A stretch of 64,000 nucleotides of DNA from Embleya sp040629175 (GTDB lineage Bacteria > Actinomycetota > Actinomycetes > Streptomycetales > Streptomycetaceae): positions 1-64,000 of the forward strand of contig NZ_JBEXUX010000025.1 in the NCBI RefSeq assembly GCF_040629175.1, in the 5' to 3' direction. Each line of letters begins with the position of its first letter. The stretch's first letter is position 1. The notes beneath the pieces are model-generated. The model was not told the origin of the DNA. It did no database searches and saw nothing but the letters and a program-made list of their open reading frames with translations. The position numbers were made by a program, and so were the translations under genes. Below are positions 40,546-48,557 of the stretch, one piece after another.

Positions 40546-43500
40546 TGCCCGGCCCCGGCGAACGTGTCGCCGAGGTCGTGGTCGCCCTCGTCGCCTCGGT
40601 GGACGCGGCGGCCATGGCCGCCTGGATCAACGCCTTCCACTGGAACCCCGGGCCGCTGGGCGGCGCGCCGCTGTCGGCCGACGACTACACCGGCTTCGCC
40701 GCCGAACGCGGCGCCGTGGAAACCTTCGTGGCGCTGGCCGAGGACCGCGTGGTGGGCTCCCTGGCGCTGTATCCGGTCTCCGCGCTCAAGGCCGGCCAGG
40801 GGGCGGTGGTGTGGATGGACACCTTCGCGATCGACCCGAAGTTCCGCCTCGGCGCGGTGCCCATCCGGCTGTTCGTCGAGGCGTTCGCCTACTGCGTGGC
40901 GCACGGCTACGACCGGGTCGACTGCAACGCCTCGCCGGCGAACCCGTCGATGGTCGCGATCGTGCGGCCGGGCGGCTTCCGGCAGGCCTCGACCGACCCG
41001 TGCGGCGACGACCGGCTGGAATTCCGTTCGCATCTGCCGTACCTCTACCGCTTCATCATCGAGGCCCTGGGCCTGGGCGAGCGCCAGGCGGAACTCGCGC
41101 GCGCCTGGACCGACTTCGGCTCCAGCCCGTGGGTGCCGGGCCGGGCCCCGCGGAACGCGGCGGACGACGTCGGCGACTACCACGGCGCGCCCACCTTCCG
41201 ATACTCGATGATCGGTTCGGGCGCGGAGAGCGCCTTCGTCGTCGACCTGGCACACGACCGGGTCTGCGCACTCGACTGGGACGGCCTGCACCTCGACTTC
41301 CACCCGACGTCCCCCGCACGCCGGGTCCCGGTCGACGCCCCCGCCGAGTTCGGATACCGGGTCGCCAACCTCGGCACCCGGGTGATCGCCGGCACCCTGG
41401 AGGTGCGCCACGGCGGTGCCGGCGAACCGGCGCGGGTCCGCGAGTTCACCCTGATCCCCGGCGAGACCATCGAGGGCGTGGCCGCGTTCACCCCCCGGCG
41501 GGCCGGCGAGCACGAGGCCGAACTCACCGTCGTGACCGACGTCTCGCACGCCGGCGGCCGGCAGCCGGCTCGACTGACCCTGCACAGTTGGCTGCACGCG
41601 GTCGCCGCACGACCCGCCCCGACCGATGTTCCCCGACCGTCGCGCCGGAACCTGCCGCAACTGCACGAGCGGGACGGGCACTGGTCGTTGAGCAACCGCT
41701 GGCTGCGGCTCGCCGTCGATCGGGCCACCGGGACCTGCGAGATCGAACCGGCGTGCGGACCCGGGCCCGCGATTCGCGAACTGTGGCCGGACCTGGGCCC
41801 GCCCTTTCCGCCCGCGCTCAAGACCCCGCCACGCCGCGACCTGCGTTGCGTACGGGCGACCGTGCACGAGGGCCGCGCCGAACTCACCCTGGAGGCACCG
41901 GCGAACGTCTGGTGGCAGCGCCACGGCGCGGCCTACGGCGCCGGCCGTCCCGACCTGGGGCTGGCCCGTGCGCGGGTGCGCCGAACGCTGTTGCTGGGCG
42001 GTGACCAGGTGCTCGAAGTACGCACCGAACTCGTCGGCGCCGAACCCGAATTGTCCCGGGCCGTCGCGGCCGGCGAGGCGCTGCTGCGGATCCATCCGTG
42101 GGCGCGCGGTCGGGCGTTGACGATGAGCGTCCCGCTGACCGAGGGGTTGTTGCGCGCGCCGCTGGTGTACGAACGATTCCCCTTCGGCATGCACTCGTTG
42201 GAGATGGCCGGCTCGGCCGACCTGCCGCGCGACCCGCAACGCTTGGCGGAGCGCTGGACCGCGTTCACCGACGACGGCGGGCACAGCGTGGGGCTGCTCT
42301 GGGATCGGGCCGCGCAACTGCGGTTCGGGTTGCAGTGGATGCCCTCACTGTTGCTCGCCGCCGAGCCGGGGCACGCGGGCGAGGACGGCGTGCTCGCCTT
42401 CCCCGGCTACGCCTTCTTCTGCGGTCCGGGCGACGAACGCACGGTGCGTGCGGCGTGGTCGGCGGTGAGCGAGCCCGGGACGGCCGCGCCGGTGATCGCT
42501 CGGCCGCCGCTCTCGGCGCCCGTGCCGGTACGGATCGCGCTGGATCCGACGGCGCGGGCCGAGCCTGCCGAGCCGTCCGGGCCGGCCTCGACCGACGCGG
42601 CGGCCGGTCACGAGCCGGGTGCCGTGCAGGTGCGCGGTCGGCTCACCGTGTTGTCCGTCCGGCCCCGACACGGCCGACTGACCGCGGCGGTCGGCGACGG
42701 ACCGGTGCACACCCTGTTCGAGGGCACCGCGGCCGGCGCGGCCGACCACTCCTTCGCCGGGCGGGTCGAGGTGCCGGCCGGCGTACAAGGGCCGGTCCGC
42801 GTGCACCTGGCCTGGACCGAGGAACTCGCCCGGCAGGGCGCGACGTGCGACGTGCTGCCGGTGCCGGCCGCGGCCGGGCCGGTGTCGGCGGCGGACGCGG
42901 GCAACGTGTGGGTCCTGGACAACGGCGAGTTGACCGCCCGGATCGCCCCCGACTTCGGCGCCGGCGTGGTCGGCCTGCGCCGGCGCGGCGGCAGCGAACT
43001 GTTGCGCTCCACCTACCCGCGCACCCGGCCGATGGGCATCGTGGCCGGCGCCCGGGGCGGGATCAACGTGTCCACCGTCGCCCATCGCGCCGACCCCGGC
43101 ATCAGCGTCGCGCGCGAGGAGTTCGCCTGGACGCCGGTGCGCACCGCGCCGACCGGCCTGAGCGCGGCGGGCCTGGACTGGTCCGGCGTCCGGCTCACCG
43201 GTGAGCTCGACCTGGCCGGGTCGACCGTCGGCCTGGACGTCGACTACCTGATGGCGGCGGGCACGCCGCTGCTGATGGTGCTCACCCATCTGCACGACGA
43301 CGCGGGCGTGCTCGGCCACCCGCCGGACGTGTGTGTCGCGGTGCACGCCGCGCAGCGCGAGCCGTGGTCCTTCCGCGGCCTGCGCGAGGGCATGGAATTC
43401 GAGTATCACCCCGCACCGCACGGCTCCAACCGGCCGATCGCCGGATCCCCCGGCATCGGCGCGCTGGTCGCCGCCGAGCCCGCCGATCCGGCCGATCCGG

Positions 43501-43727
43501 CCGGGCCCGGCCTGCTCCTCGCCGCCCCGCCGGGTGCCGAGGTGCTCGGCTTCCGGGACGGCGACGACTGGTCGATCCGGGCGCTGTCCCGGCCCGGCGC
43601 GCCGGCGGCGGGCGACGCGGTCACCGCGACCTGCCTCGCCGTGCTCGACGGGCCGCACCCGATCGACGCCGGCGTGCTCGGTCGGCTCGCCGAGGCGGTC
43701 CGGGCCGCCGCCGCCAAGGCCGGGTGA
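40545..43727 (+). CDS. Large GNAT-domain fusion protein
   Basis: A 1060-residue protein, unusual for its domain mix. Residues about 5-170 form a GNAT acyltransferase domain: the acyl-CoA loop lies in FAIDPKFRLGAVPIRLFVEA, followed by CNASPANPSMVAIVRPGGF. Residues about 250-370 look like a CARDB/NEW3-type beta-sandwich (YRVANLGTRVIAGTLEVRHG). The rest (about 380-1055) appears all-beta, with two segments that resemble galactose-mutarotase/GH-associated folds (WSLSNRWLRLAVDRATGTCE; VLDNGELTARIAPDFGAG). No signal peptide is seen. GNAT domains load or decarboxylate starter units in some polyketide systems, so a loading role next to the ACP is possible. I do not recognise the complete architecture. 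Confidence 0.85.
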   Translation: MPGPGERVAEVVVALVASVDAAAMAAWINAFHWNPGPLGGAPLSADDYTGFAAERGAVETFVALAEDRVVGSLALYPVSALKAGQGAVVWMDTFAIDPKFRLGAVPIRLFVEAFAYCVAHGYDRVDCNASPANPSMVAIVRPGGFRQASTDPCGDDRLEFRSHLPYLYRFIIEALGLGERQAELARAWTDFGSSPWVPGRAPRNAADDVGDYHGAPTFRYSMIGSGAESAFVVDLAHDRVCALDWDGLHLDFHPTSPARRVPVDAPAEFGYRVANLGTRVIAGTLEVRHGGAGEPARVREFTLIPGETIEGVAAFTPRRAGEHEAELTVVTDVSHAGGRQPARLTLHSWLHAVAARPAPTDVPRPSRRNLPQLHERDGHWSLSNRWLRLAVDRATGTCEIEPACGPGPAIRELWPDLGPPFPPALKTPPRRDLRCVRATVHEGRAELTLEAPANVWWQRHGAAYGAGRPDLGLARARVRRTLLLGGDQVLEVRTELVGAEPELSRAVAAGEALLRIHPWARGRALTMSVPLTEGLLRAPLVYERFPFGMHSLEMAGSADLPRDPQRLAERWTAFTDDGGHSVGLLWDRAAQLRFGLQWMPSLLLAAEPGHAGEDGVLAFPGYAFFCGPGDERTVRAAWSAVSEPGTAAPVIARPPLSAPVPVRIALDPTARAEPAEPSGPASTDAAAGHEPGAVQVRGRLTVLSVRPRHGRLTAAVGDGPVHTLFEGTAAGAADHSFAGRVEVPAGVQGPVRVHLAWTEELARQGATCDVLPVPAAAGPVSAADAGNVWVLDNGELTARIAPDFGAGVVGLRRRGGSELLRSTYPRTRPMGIVAGARGGINVSTVAHRADPGISVAREEFAWTPVRTAPTGLSAAGLDWSGVRLTGELDLAGSTVGLDVDYLMAAGTPLLMVLTHLHDDAGVLGHPPDVCVAVHAAQREPWSFRGLREGMEFEYHPAPHGSNRPIAGSPGIGALVAAEPADPADPAGPGLLLAAPPGAEVLGFRDGDDWSIRALSRPGAPAAGDAVTATCLAVLDGPHPIDAGVLGRLAEAVRAAAAKAG

Positions 43728-43796
43728 GCCCGCCGCACGCGTACCGCGCCCCGGCGGGTCCTGCGCCGAACTCCCATGAGACGAAGGGATATCACT

Positions 43797-44879
43797 GTGC
43801 CGGCTACACCGATTCGGACCGTCACGATCGGGCACGCGGTAGTGCCCTGGACCTACACCGACGACGAACGCGAGTACCACGCGCTCCGGCACGAGGCCGC
43901 GCTGTTCGACCTGAACTCCACCGGACTGATCGCGCTGCCGACCGCGGGCGCGCAGGCGTTGTTGCGCGCCGTGGTGCCCGGCGACCTGGGCTCGGTGTTC
44001 CCCGGCCAGTCGGCGACGTCGTTGCTGCTGGATCCCGAGGGGCATCCGCTCGACACGGTCACGGTGTACCGACTGCGCGACCGCTGGCTGATCGAGACCG
44101 CCTTCGGTCGCGGCCCGGACACCCTCGCCCACCTGATCTCGGCCGGCGCCGCGCTCGACGGCGGGGGTGGTGGTGCAGTCGAACCGATCGACGTGCGAAC
44201 CGAGTTCAGCACCCTGGGCCTGGAAGGGCCCTTCGCCTGGCGGGTGTTGCGGGAGTTGCTGGGCGACGGGGTGACCTCGGTGCCGTTGGGCGGCATCGTG
44301 CATCGCACCTGGCGGGATGCTCCGGTGCTGGTCGCGCGCAGCGGTTACACCGGCGAATACGGCTACAAGGTGTTCGTGCCCCCGGCTCTGGCCGACGACC
44401 TGTTCGACGCGGCGGTGGCGAAGTCCGCGGTGCCGGCCGGGTATCGCACCCTGGAGGCCGCCATGCTGGAGGTGCGCCAGCCGCTGCCGCATCGTGAGGT
44501 CGGGCCCGGCGACACGGTCCTGGGCTGCGGCTACAACTGGCTGGTCGACCTGGACCAGCCCGATTTCATCGGCCGTGACGCGGTGTTGGCGGAGTTCAAG
44601 ACCGGGCCCGCCGTACGCACCGTCGGCCTGACCATGCCGCGTGGGGTCGAACTGCCCGAGCATGCCGAGGTGTCCGTCGCGGGCCTGACCATCGGGCGGC
44701 TGATCCACCACGCGGACAGCCCCGGCCTGGCGTGCACCCTGGCGCTGGCCCGGATCGCGCCCGAGTGGGCGGCCTCCGGCTTCGACTGGGAGGTGGCGGG
44801 GGCGAACGGCCCGATCCCGGCGCGCTCGGTGTCGTCGCCGTACCTGGTCCCGCTGAGCTGGTCCACCTCGATCGCGTGA
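43797..44879 (+). CDS. GcvT-family (aminomethyltransferase-like) protein
   Basis: A 360-residue protein of the glycine-cleavage T-protein superfamily. The N-terminal ALRHEAALFDLNSTGLIALP resembles the folate-binding GcvT opening. The diagnostic VARSGYTGEYGYKVFV corresponds to the RTGYTGEDGFEI block, and LEAAMLEVRQPLPHREVGPG matches the xLRxExGxxxxGxDM segment in a diverged form. Established roles of relatives include tetrahydrofolate-dependent methylene or methyl transfer and O/S/N-demethylation (LigM, DmdA, sarcosine oxidase). No GcvP/H/L partners are nearby, so it is not part of glycine cleavage. GTG at 43797 (AAGGGA upstream) was preferred over ATG 43776. It may add or remove a C1 unit on the cluster product. 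Confidence 0.85.
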   Translation: MPATPIRTVTIGHAVVPWTYTDDEREYHALRHEAALFDLNSTGLIALPTAGAQALLRAVVPGDLGSVFPGQSATSLLLDPEGHPLDTVTVYRLRDRWLIETAFGRGPDTLAHLISAGAALDGGGGGAVEPIDVRTEFSTLGLEGPFAWRVLRELLGDGVTSVPLGGIVHRTWRDAPVLVARSGYTGEYGYKVFVPPALADDLFDAAVAKSAVPAGYRTLEAAMLEVRQPLPHREVGPGDTVLGCGYNWLVDLDQPDFIGRDAVLAEFKTGPAVRTVGLTMPRGVELPEHAEVSVAGLTIGRLIHHADSPGLACTLALARIAPEWAASGFDWEVAGANGPIPARSVSSPYLVPLSWSTSIA

Positions 44880-44890
44880 GGGGCGGCCCG

Positions 44891-47296
44891 ATGGACACGG
44901 ACCCGCAATCGGCCGCCGAACTCCCGTACGGGGTCGGCGGTGACCGCAGGGTGGCCGTCACCGGACTGGGTCTGGTGTCCGGATTCGGCATCGGGGTCAA
45001 GCCGTTCTGGGAATCGTTGTCGGCCGGTCGCAGCGCGCTGCGTCCGCTGGGCACGGTGCCCGGTTCGGTCGGCGAGTTGTTCGTCACGCGCGTGGACGAC
45101 GACGCGCTCGCCGCCGCGACCGCCGGCGAACCGGTCGAGCGCACCACGGCGATGCTCGGTGTGGCGGTCGCCGAGGCGCTGGCCGACAGCGGGTTGGCCA
45201 CGCCGATCGCGGACGGCGCCCGGCACGGGTTGGGGATCGGTACCTGCCAGGGCATGTTCCACGCCGACGGCGCCGAGTTGCCGCTGCGCGCGGACCGGCA
45301 CGTGGTGGACATGTACACCCGGCCGGCCGACGAGGTGGCCCGCCGCTTCGGGCTGCGCGGGCCGCAGGCGGTGATCTCGACGGCATGCGCGTCGAGTACC
45401 ACCGCGCTGGCCTGGTCGGCCGCGCAGATCCGGGACGGCCGGGCCGAGGTGATGGTCTCCGGCGGCGCGGAATCCCTGTGCCTGTTCGCCCTCGCCGGCT
45501 TCCACGGCCTGCGCGCCACCAGCCCCAACCGCTGTGCCCCGTACACGGTTTCGGACGGGATGAGCATCGGCGAGGGCGCGGCGGTGCTGATCCTGGAGGA
45601 GTGGGAGCACGCGGTCCGGCGCGGCGCCACGATCCTGGCGGAGTTCCTGGGCAGCGGGATGTCCGCGGACGCCTACCATCCGGTCGCGCCGGACCCCACC
45701 GCGCGAGGTGCCCTGGCCGCCGCACGACGCGCGTTGGCGGCCGGCGGTCTGGGCCCGGAGCGGGTCGACTACGTCAGCGGGCACGGCACGGGTACGGCCA
45801 ACAACGACGCGATGGAGAAGGAGGCGATGATCCTGCTGTTCGGCGACCGGGTGGGCTCGGTCCCGATCAGCAGCGTCAAGTCCGCGGTGGGGCACACGCT
45901 CGGCGCCGCCGGGGCGATCGAGGCGGTCGCGTCGGTGCTCGCGCTGCGCGACGGGGTGCTGCCGCCGACGGCGGGCGCGGGCGGCGCGCTCGACGACCGC
46001 ATCGACATCGTCCCCGACCTGGCCCGGTCGGCCCGGGTGGAGGTGGTGTTGTCCAACAGCTACGCGTTCGGCGGCAACAACGCCTCGATCCTGCTCGCCT
46101 CGCCCACCGGGGTGCGTACCCGACCCCGGCTCCGGGCGGCCCGCGAGCGGGCGGTGCTCACCGGCGTGGGGGCGGTCGGCCCGACCGGCACCGGACACGC
46201 CGCGCTGCTGGCCGCGCTGGCCGGCGGCGCACCGGCGCCGGGACGCTCGACTGCGTCGGCCGAGGCGGCCGAGGCGGCCGAGGCGGCGAACCCGGAACCG
46301 GTCCGGCCGGAACAGGTGTTGCCCGCGCTGTGGCGCCGGATGGACGACTACACCCGCCGTGCGGCGTTGGCCGCGTGGGAGGCGTTGCGCGAGGCGGGCA
46401 TCGATCCGCGTACCGACGACGGACCGGCCGAGGAGGCGGCGCTGATGTTCGCCACGGCGGGCGGACCGATGCGCAGCGTCGAGGAGTTCGGCCGCTCGTT
46501 GTCCGAACTGCTGGTACCGGAACGACGATCGTCGTTTGCCCGCACCACGATGACCTCCGCACCCGGGACGTTGGGCATCTGCCTGGGTCTGCGCGGGCCG
46601 ACCATCACGTTTCTCTCCGGCGGCACGGCCGGTCTCCAGGCGCTGGACCACGCGTGCGCGCTGGTCTCGCGCGGCGACGTGCCATACGCGGTGGTGGTGG
46701 CTTGCGACGAGATCACCGACGCGGTCCTGGACGCCCAGACCCGGTGGTGGGGTTCCGGCCGGTGGGCCGACGGCGCGGTCGCGGTCGTGGTGGAGTCCGC
46801 CGCGCGAGCCCGGGCCCGCGGCCGGCGGGCGCTGGCCGTGGTCGAGGGCACCGGGCAGGCGGGCGGCGCGGACTTTCGGGCCGGGCGGGTCGCGGATCCG
46901 GCGGCGTTCACGGCAGCGGCGACTCGGGCACTGGCCGCCGCCGGTCGCGGTCCGCGCGAGATCGACTGGGTGCTGGCCGCCGGGGCGGACCGGGATCGGG
47001 CCGAGGCACAGGCCGAACTGCACGCGCTGGCCGGGCTGTTCCCGGACTCGACGCCGATCGGGCACACCCGGCGGCGGGTCGGCGAGACGATGGCCGCAGG
47101 CGGCCTGGTGGACGCGGTCGCCGCGATCGCGGCGATGCGCGGCGACCTGCGGCTGCCCGCGGACGGCGCCCGCTTCTCGGCGGGGGTCGGCTCGACGCCG
47201 GTGGGCCGGGTACTGATCGGCACGGTCGGTTGCGGTGCGGTGATCGCGACCGTGCTGGGTGCGCCGGACGGCGGTGCGGGGGTCGTGCCCCGATGA
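44891..47296 (+). CDS. Fused ketosynthase - chain length factor
   Basis: An 801-residue protein joining two thiolase-fold KS domains. The first (residues about 18-405) is a complete beta-ketoacyl synthase with Cys166 in STACASST, His298 in GHGTGT, Lys330 and His335 in SSVKSAVGHTLGAAG. The second (about 419-800) keeps the fold but reads SGGTAGLQAL where the cysteine should be and HTRRRVGETMAAGG in place of KS-x-x-GH, so it lacks the catalytic residues and resembles a chain length factor. Type II systems normally encode KS and CLF separately. An Ala/Glu repeat (about 455-465) sits early in the CLF half. It lies 11 bases after the GcvT-like gene and overlaps the next gene. Expected to extend or condense an ACP-bound chain. 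Confidence 0.92.
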   Translation: MDTDPQSAAELPYGVGGDRRVAVTGLGLVSGFGIGVKPFWESLSAGRSALRPLGTVPGSVGELFVTRVDDDALAAATAGEPVERTTAMLGVAVAEALADSGLATPIADGARHGLGIGTCQGMFHADGAELPLRADRHVVDMYTRPADEVARRFGLRGPQAVISTACASSTTALAWSAAQIRDGRAEVMVSGGAESLCLFALAGFHGLRATSPNRCAPYTVSDGMSIGEGAAVLILEEWEHAVRRGATILAEFLGSGMSADAYHPVAPDPTARGALAAARRALAAGGLGPERVDYVSGHGTGTANNDAMEKEAMILLFGDRVGSVPISSVKSAVGHTLGAAGAIEAVASVLALRDGVLPPTAGAGGALDDRIDIVPDLARSARVEVVLSNSYAFGGNNASILLASPTGVRTRPRLRAARERAVLTGVGAVGPTGTGHAALLAALAGGAPAPGRSTASAEAAEAAEAANPEPVRPEQVLPALWRRMDDYTRRAALAAWEALREAGIDPRTDDGPAEEAALMFATAGGPMRSVEEFGRSLSELLVPERRSSFARTTMTSAPGTLGICLGLRGPTITFLSGGTAGLQALDHACALVSRGDVPYAVVVACDEITDAVLDAQTRWWGSGRWADGAVAVVVESAARARARGRRALAVVEGTGQAGGADFRAGRVADPAAFTAAATRALAAAGRGPREIDWVLAAGADRDRAEAQAELHALAGLFPDSTPIGHTRRRVGETMAAGGLVDAVAAIAAMRGDLRLPADGARFSAGVGSTPVGRVLIGTVGCGAVIATVLGAPDGGAGVVPR

Positions 47297-47907
47297 GCGA
47301 TGCCGACGGGCGGGCGGTCGAGGCGGACCCCCCGGCGGCGCGGACGGCGGGTCCGGGGTATCCCCCCGGGCTCGCCGTCTCGCGTTTTCGCGACCACCGG
47401 GGCAGCGCCGTGCTGGTGGTGCTGCCGCTGCCGAGCCGGTGTCCGGACGACGTGCTGCCGGCCGCCCCCGAGCAGGTCTTCTCCGCCCGCGAGCGCTTGG
47501 ACCTGGCGCGGGGGTCGGCGAGTTTGTCCTGGGCCGGGAAGTACGCCGCGAAGCTCGCGGTGTTCGCGGTGCTGGGGGTGCGCGAGCCGGTGTGGTCGCA
47601 GGTGGAGATCCTGCCGGACGAGGCCGGTTGTCCCGCGCCGGAAGGGGTGTGTCGGCGCCGACATCGGCCCACCGTGCTGCTGGGCGGCGCGGCGCGGGCG
47701 GCGGCCGGCGGGGACGAGGGGGCGGCGATCGCGGTGACCATCACGCACGAGGACATCGCCGCCGCGGCGCTTGTGGTGTGGGATCAGCGCGACGCCCGCC
47801 GACCGGCCCAGGCCCCGGCCGCCAGTCCGGCCAGGGCGAACCCGGCCAGCACCGCGAGCGAGACGACGAGACCGTGCGGGGCCCGCCCGGTGAGCGCCGA
47901 ACGATAG
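47293..47907 (+). CDS. Second AcpS-like protein, possibly degenerate
   Basis: A 204-residue protein whose middle resembles holo-ACP synthase: ERLDLARGSASLSWAGKYAAKLAVFAVLG matches the AcpS helix (RFAAKEAxxKALG) split here as SWAGKYAAKLAVFAVLG, then WSQVEILPDEAGCP, and the final VTITHEDIAAAALVVWD equals the SLSH-x6-AVAVV strand. The glutamate of the KEA motif is tyrosine here and the N-terminal GIDxV aspartate is not obvious, so catalytic competence is doubtful. The last 40 residues overlap the opposite-strand ABC permease gene by 124 bases and have low-complexity composition. It overlaps the KS-CLF stop by four bases. It may be a partner or specificity factor rather than an enzyme. Confidence 0.7.
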   Translation: MSDADGRAVEADPPAARTAGPGYPPGLAVSRFRDHRGSAVLVVLPLPSRCPDDVLPAAPEQVFSARERLDLARGSASLSWAGKYAAKLAVFAVLGVREPVWSQVEILPDEAGCPAPEGVCRRRHRPTVLLGGAARAAAGGDEGAAIAVTITHEDIAAAALVVWDQRDARRPAQAPAASPARANPASTASETTRPCGARPVSAER

Positions 47908-48557
47908 GCGCTCATCGCCCAGTAGCCGGGGGTGCACGGACCCAGGTGCCGCATCCACCCGGGCAACATCGCCGACGGCACCAGCGCGCCGGCCATGATG
48001 GTGGTGACCACGGCGGAGATGTCCCCGACGGCGCTCAACTGGGCGGAGGTACGGACCAGGGTGGACGCGCCGGTCCCCAGCGCCAGCACACACAGCGGCC
48101 ACGCCACGCTCACCAACAGGACCGGCCACCACCCCCGGGCCGGTCGCAGCCCGAATACGCCGGCCGAGAAGCCGAACAGGAGCAGTTGCTGGACCAGCAG
48201 GAAGGCGAACATCGGTGCGGCCTTGCCGAGCAGGATCTCGCCCAGCCGGGCCGGACTGGCCCGGACCCGGTCCCAGGTGTGCCACGTGGTGCGTTCGTCG
48301 AGCAAGCCGGCGCCGACCAACTTGAGCACGAACAGCGAGAACATCACCGCCATCCCGGCGGTGGCCTGGGCGGTGCCGTCGGTCCCGTCGTCGGGCCGCA
48401 CCGCGGCCAGCAGAACCATCATCGGCCGGATCACGCTGACCAGGACCATCGGGATGACGGTGAACGCGATCAGCGGGCCGGGGTCGCCGGCCATCAGGAC
48501 GCACTGGTGGCGGGCGACCGCCGCGAACCGGCGGACACCGGCGAGTTCAAGCGCCAT
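47784..48557 (-). CDS. ABC-2 type transporter permease
   Basis: A 257-residue membrane protein with six predicted helices, e.g. LIAFTVIPMVLVSVIRPMMV, PMFAFLLVQQLLLFGFSAGV and LVVSLAVLAGFALAGLAAGA. The cytosolic loop TTWHTWDRVRASPARLGEIL and the AGALVPSAMLPGWMRHLGPC segment are typical of ABC-2/DrrB-like drug exporters. The start overlaps the ATPase gene by 11 bases, giving a two-gene transporter operon. The 3-prime end runs 124 bases into the opposite AcpS-like gene. Inferred role: export of the cluster product and producer self-protection. Confidence 0.92.
   Translation of the reverse strand: MALELAGVRRFAAVARHQCVLMAGDPGPLIAFTVIPMVLVSVIRPMMVLLAAVRPDDGTDGTAQATAGMAVMFSLFVLKLVGAGLLDERTTWHTWDRVRASPARLGEILLGKAAPMFAFLLVQQLLLFGFSAGVFGLRPARGWWPVLLVSVAWPLCVLALGTGASTLVRTSAQLSAVGDISAVVTTIMAGALVPSAMLPGWMRHLGPCTPGYWAMSAYRSALTGRAPHGLVVSLAVLAGFALAGLAAGAWAGRRASR

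Noticed and set aside
43797..44879. Genuine glycine-cleavage T protein
   Set aside because: There are no gcvP, gcvH or lpd genes nearby, and the central sequence diverges from housekeeping GcvT.
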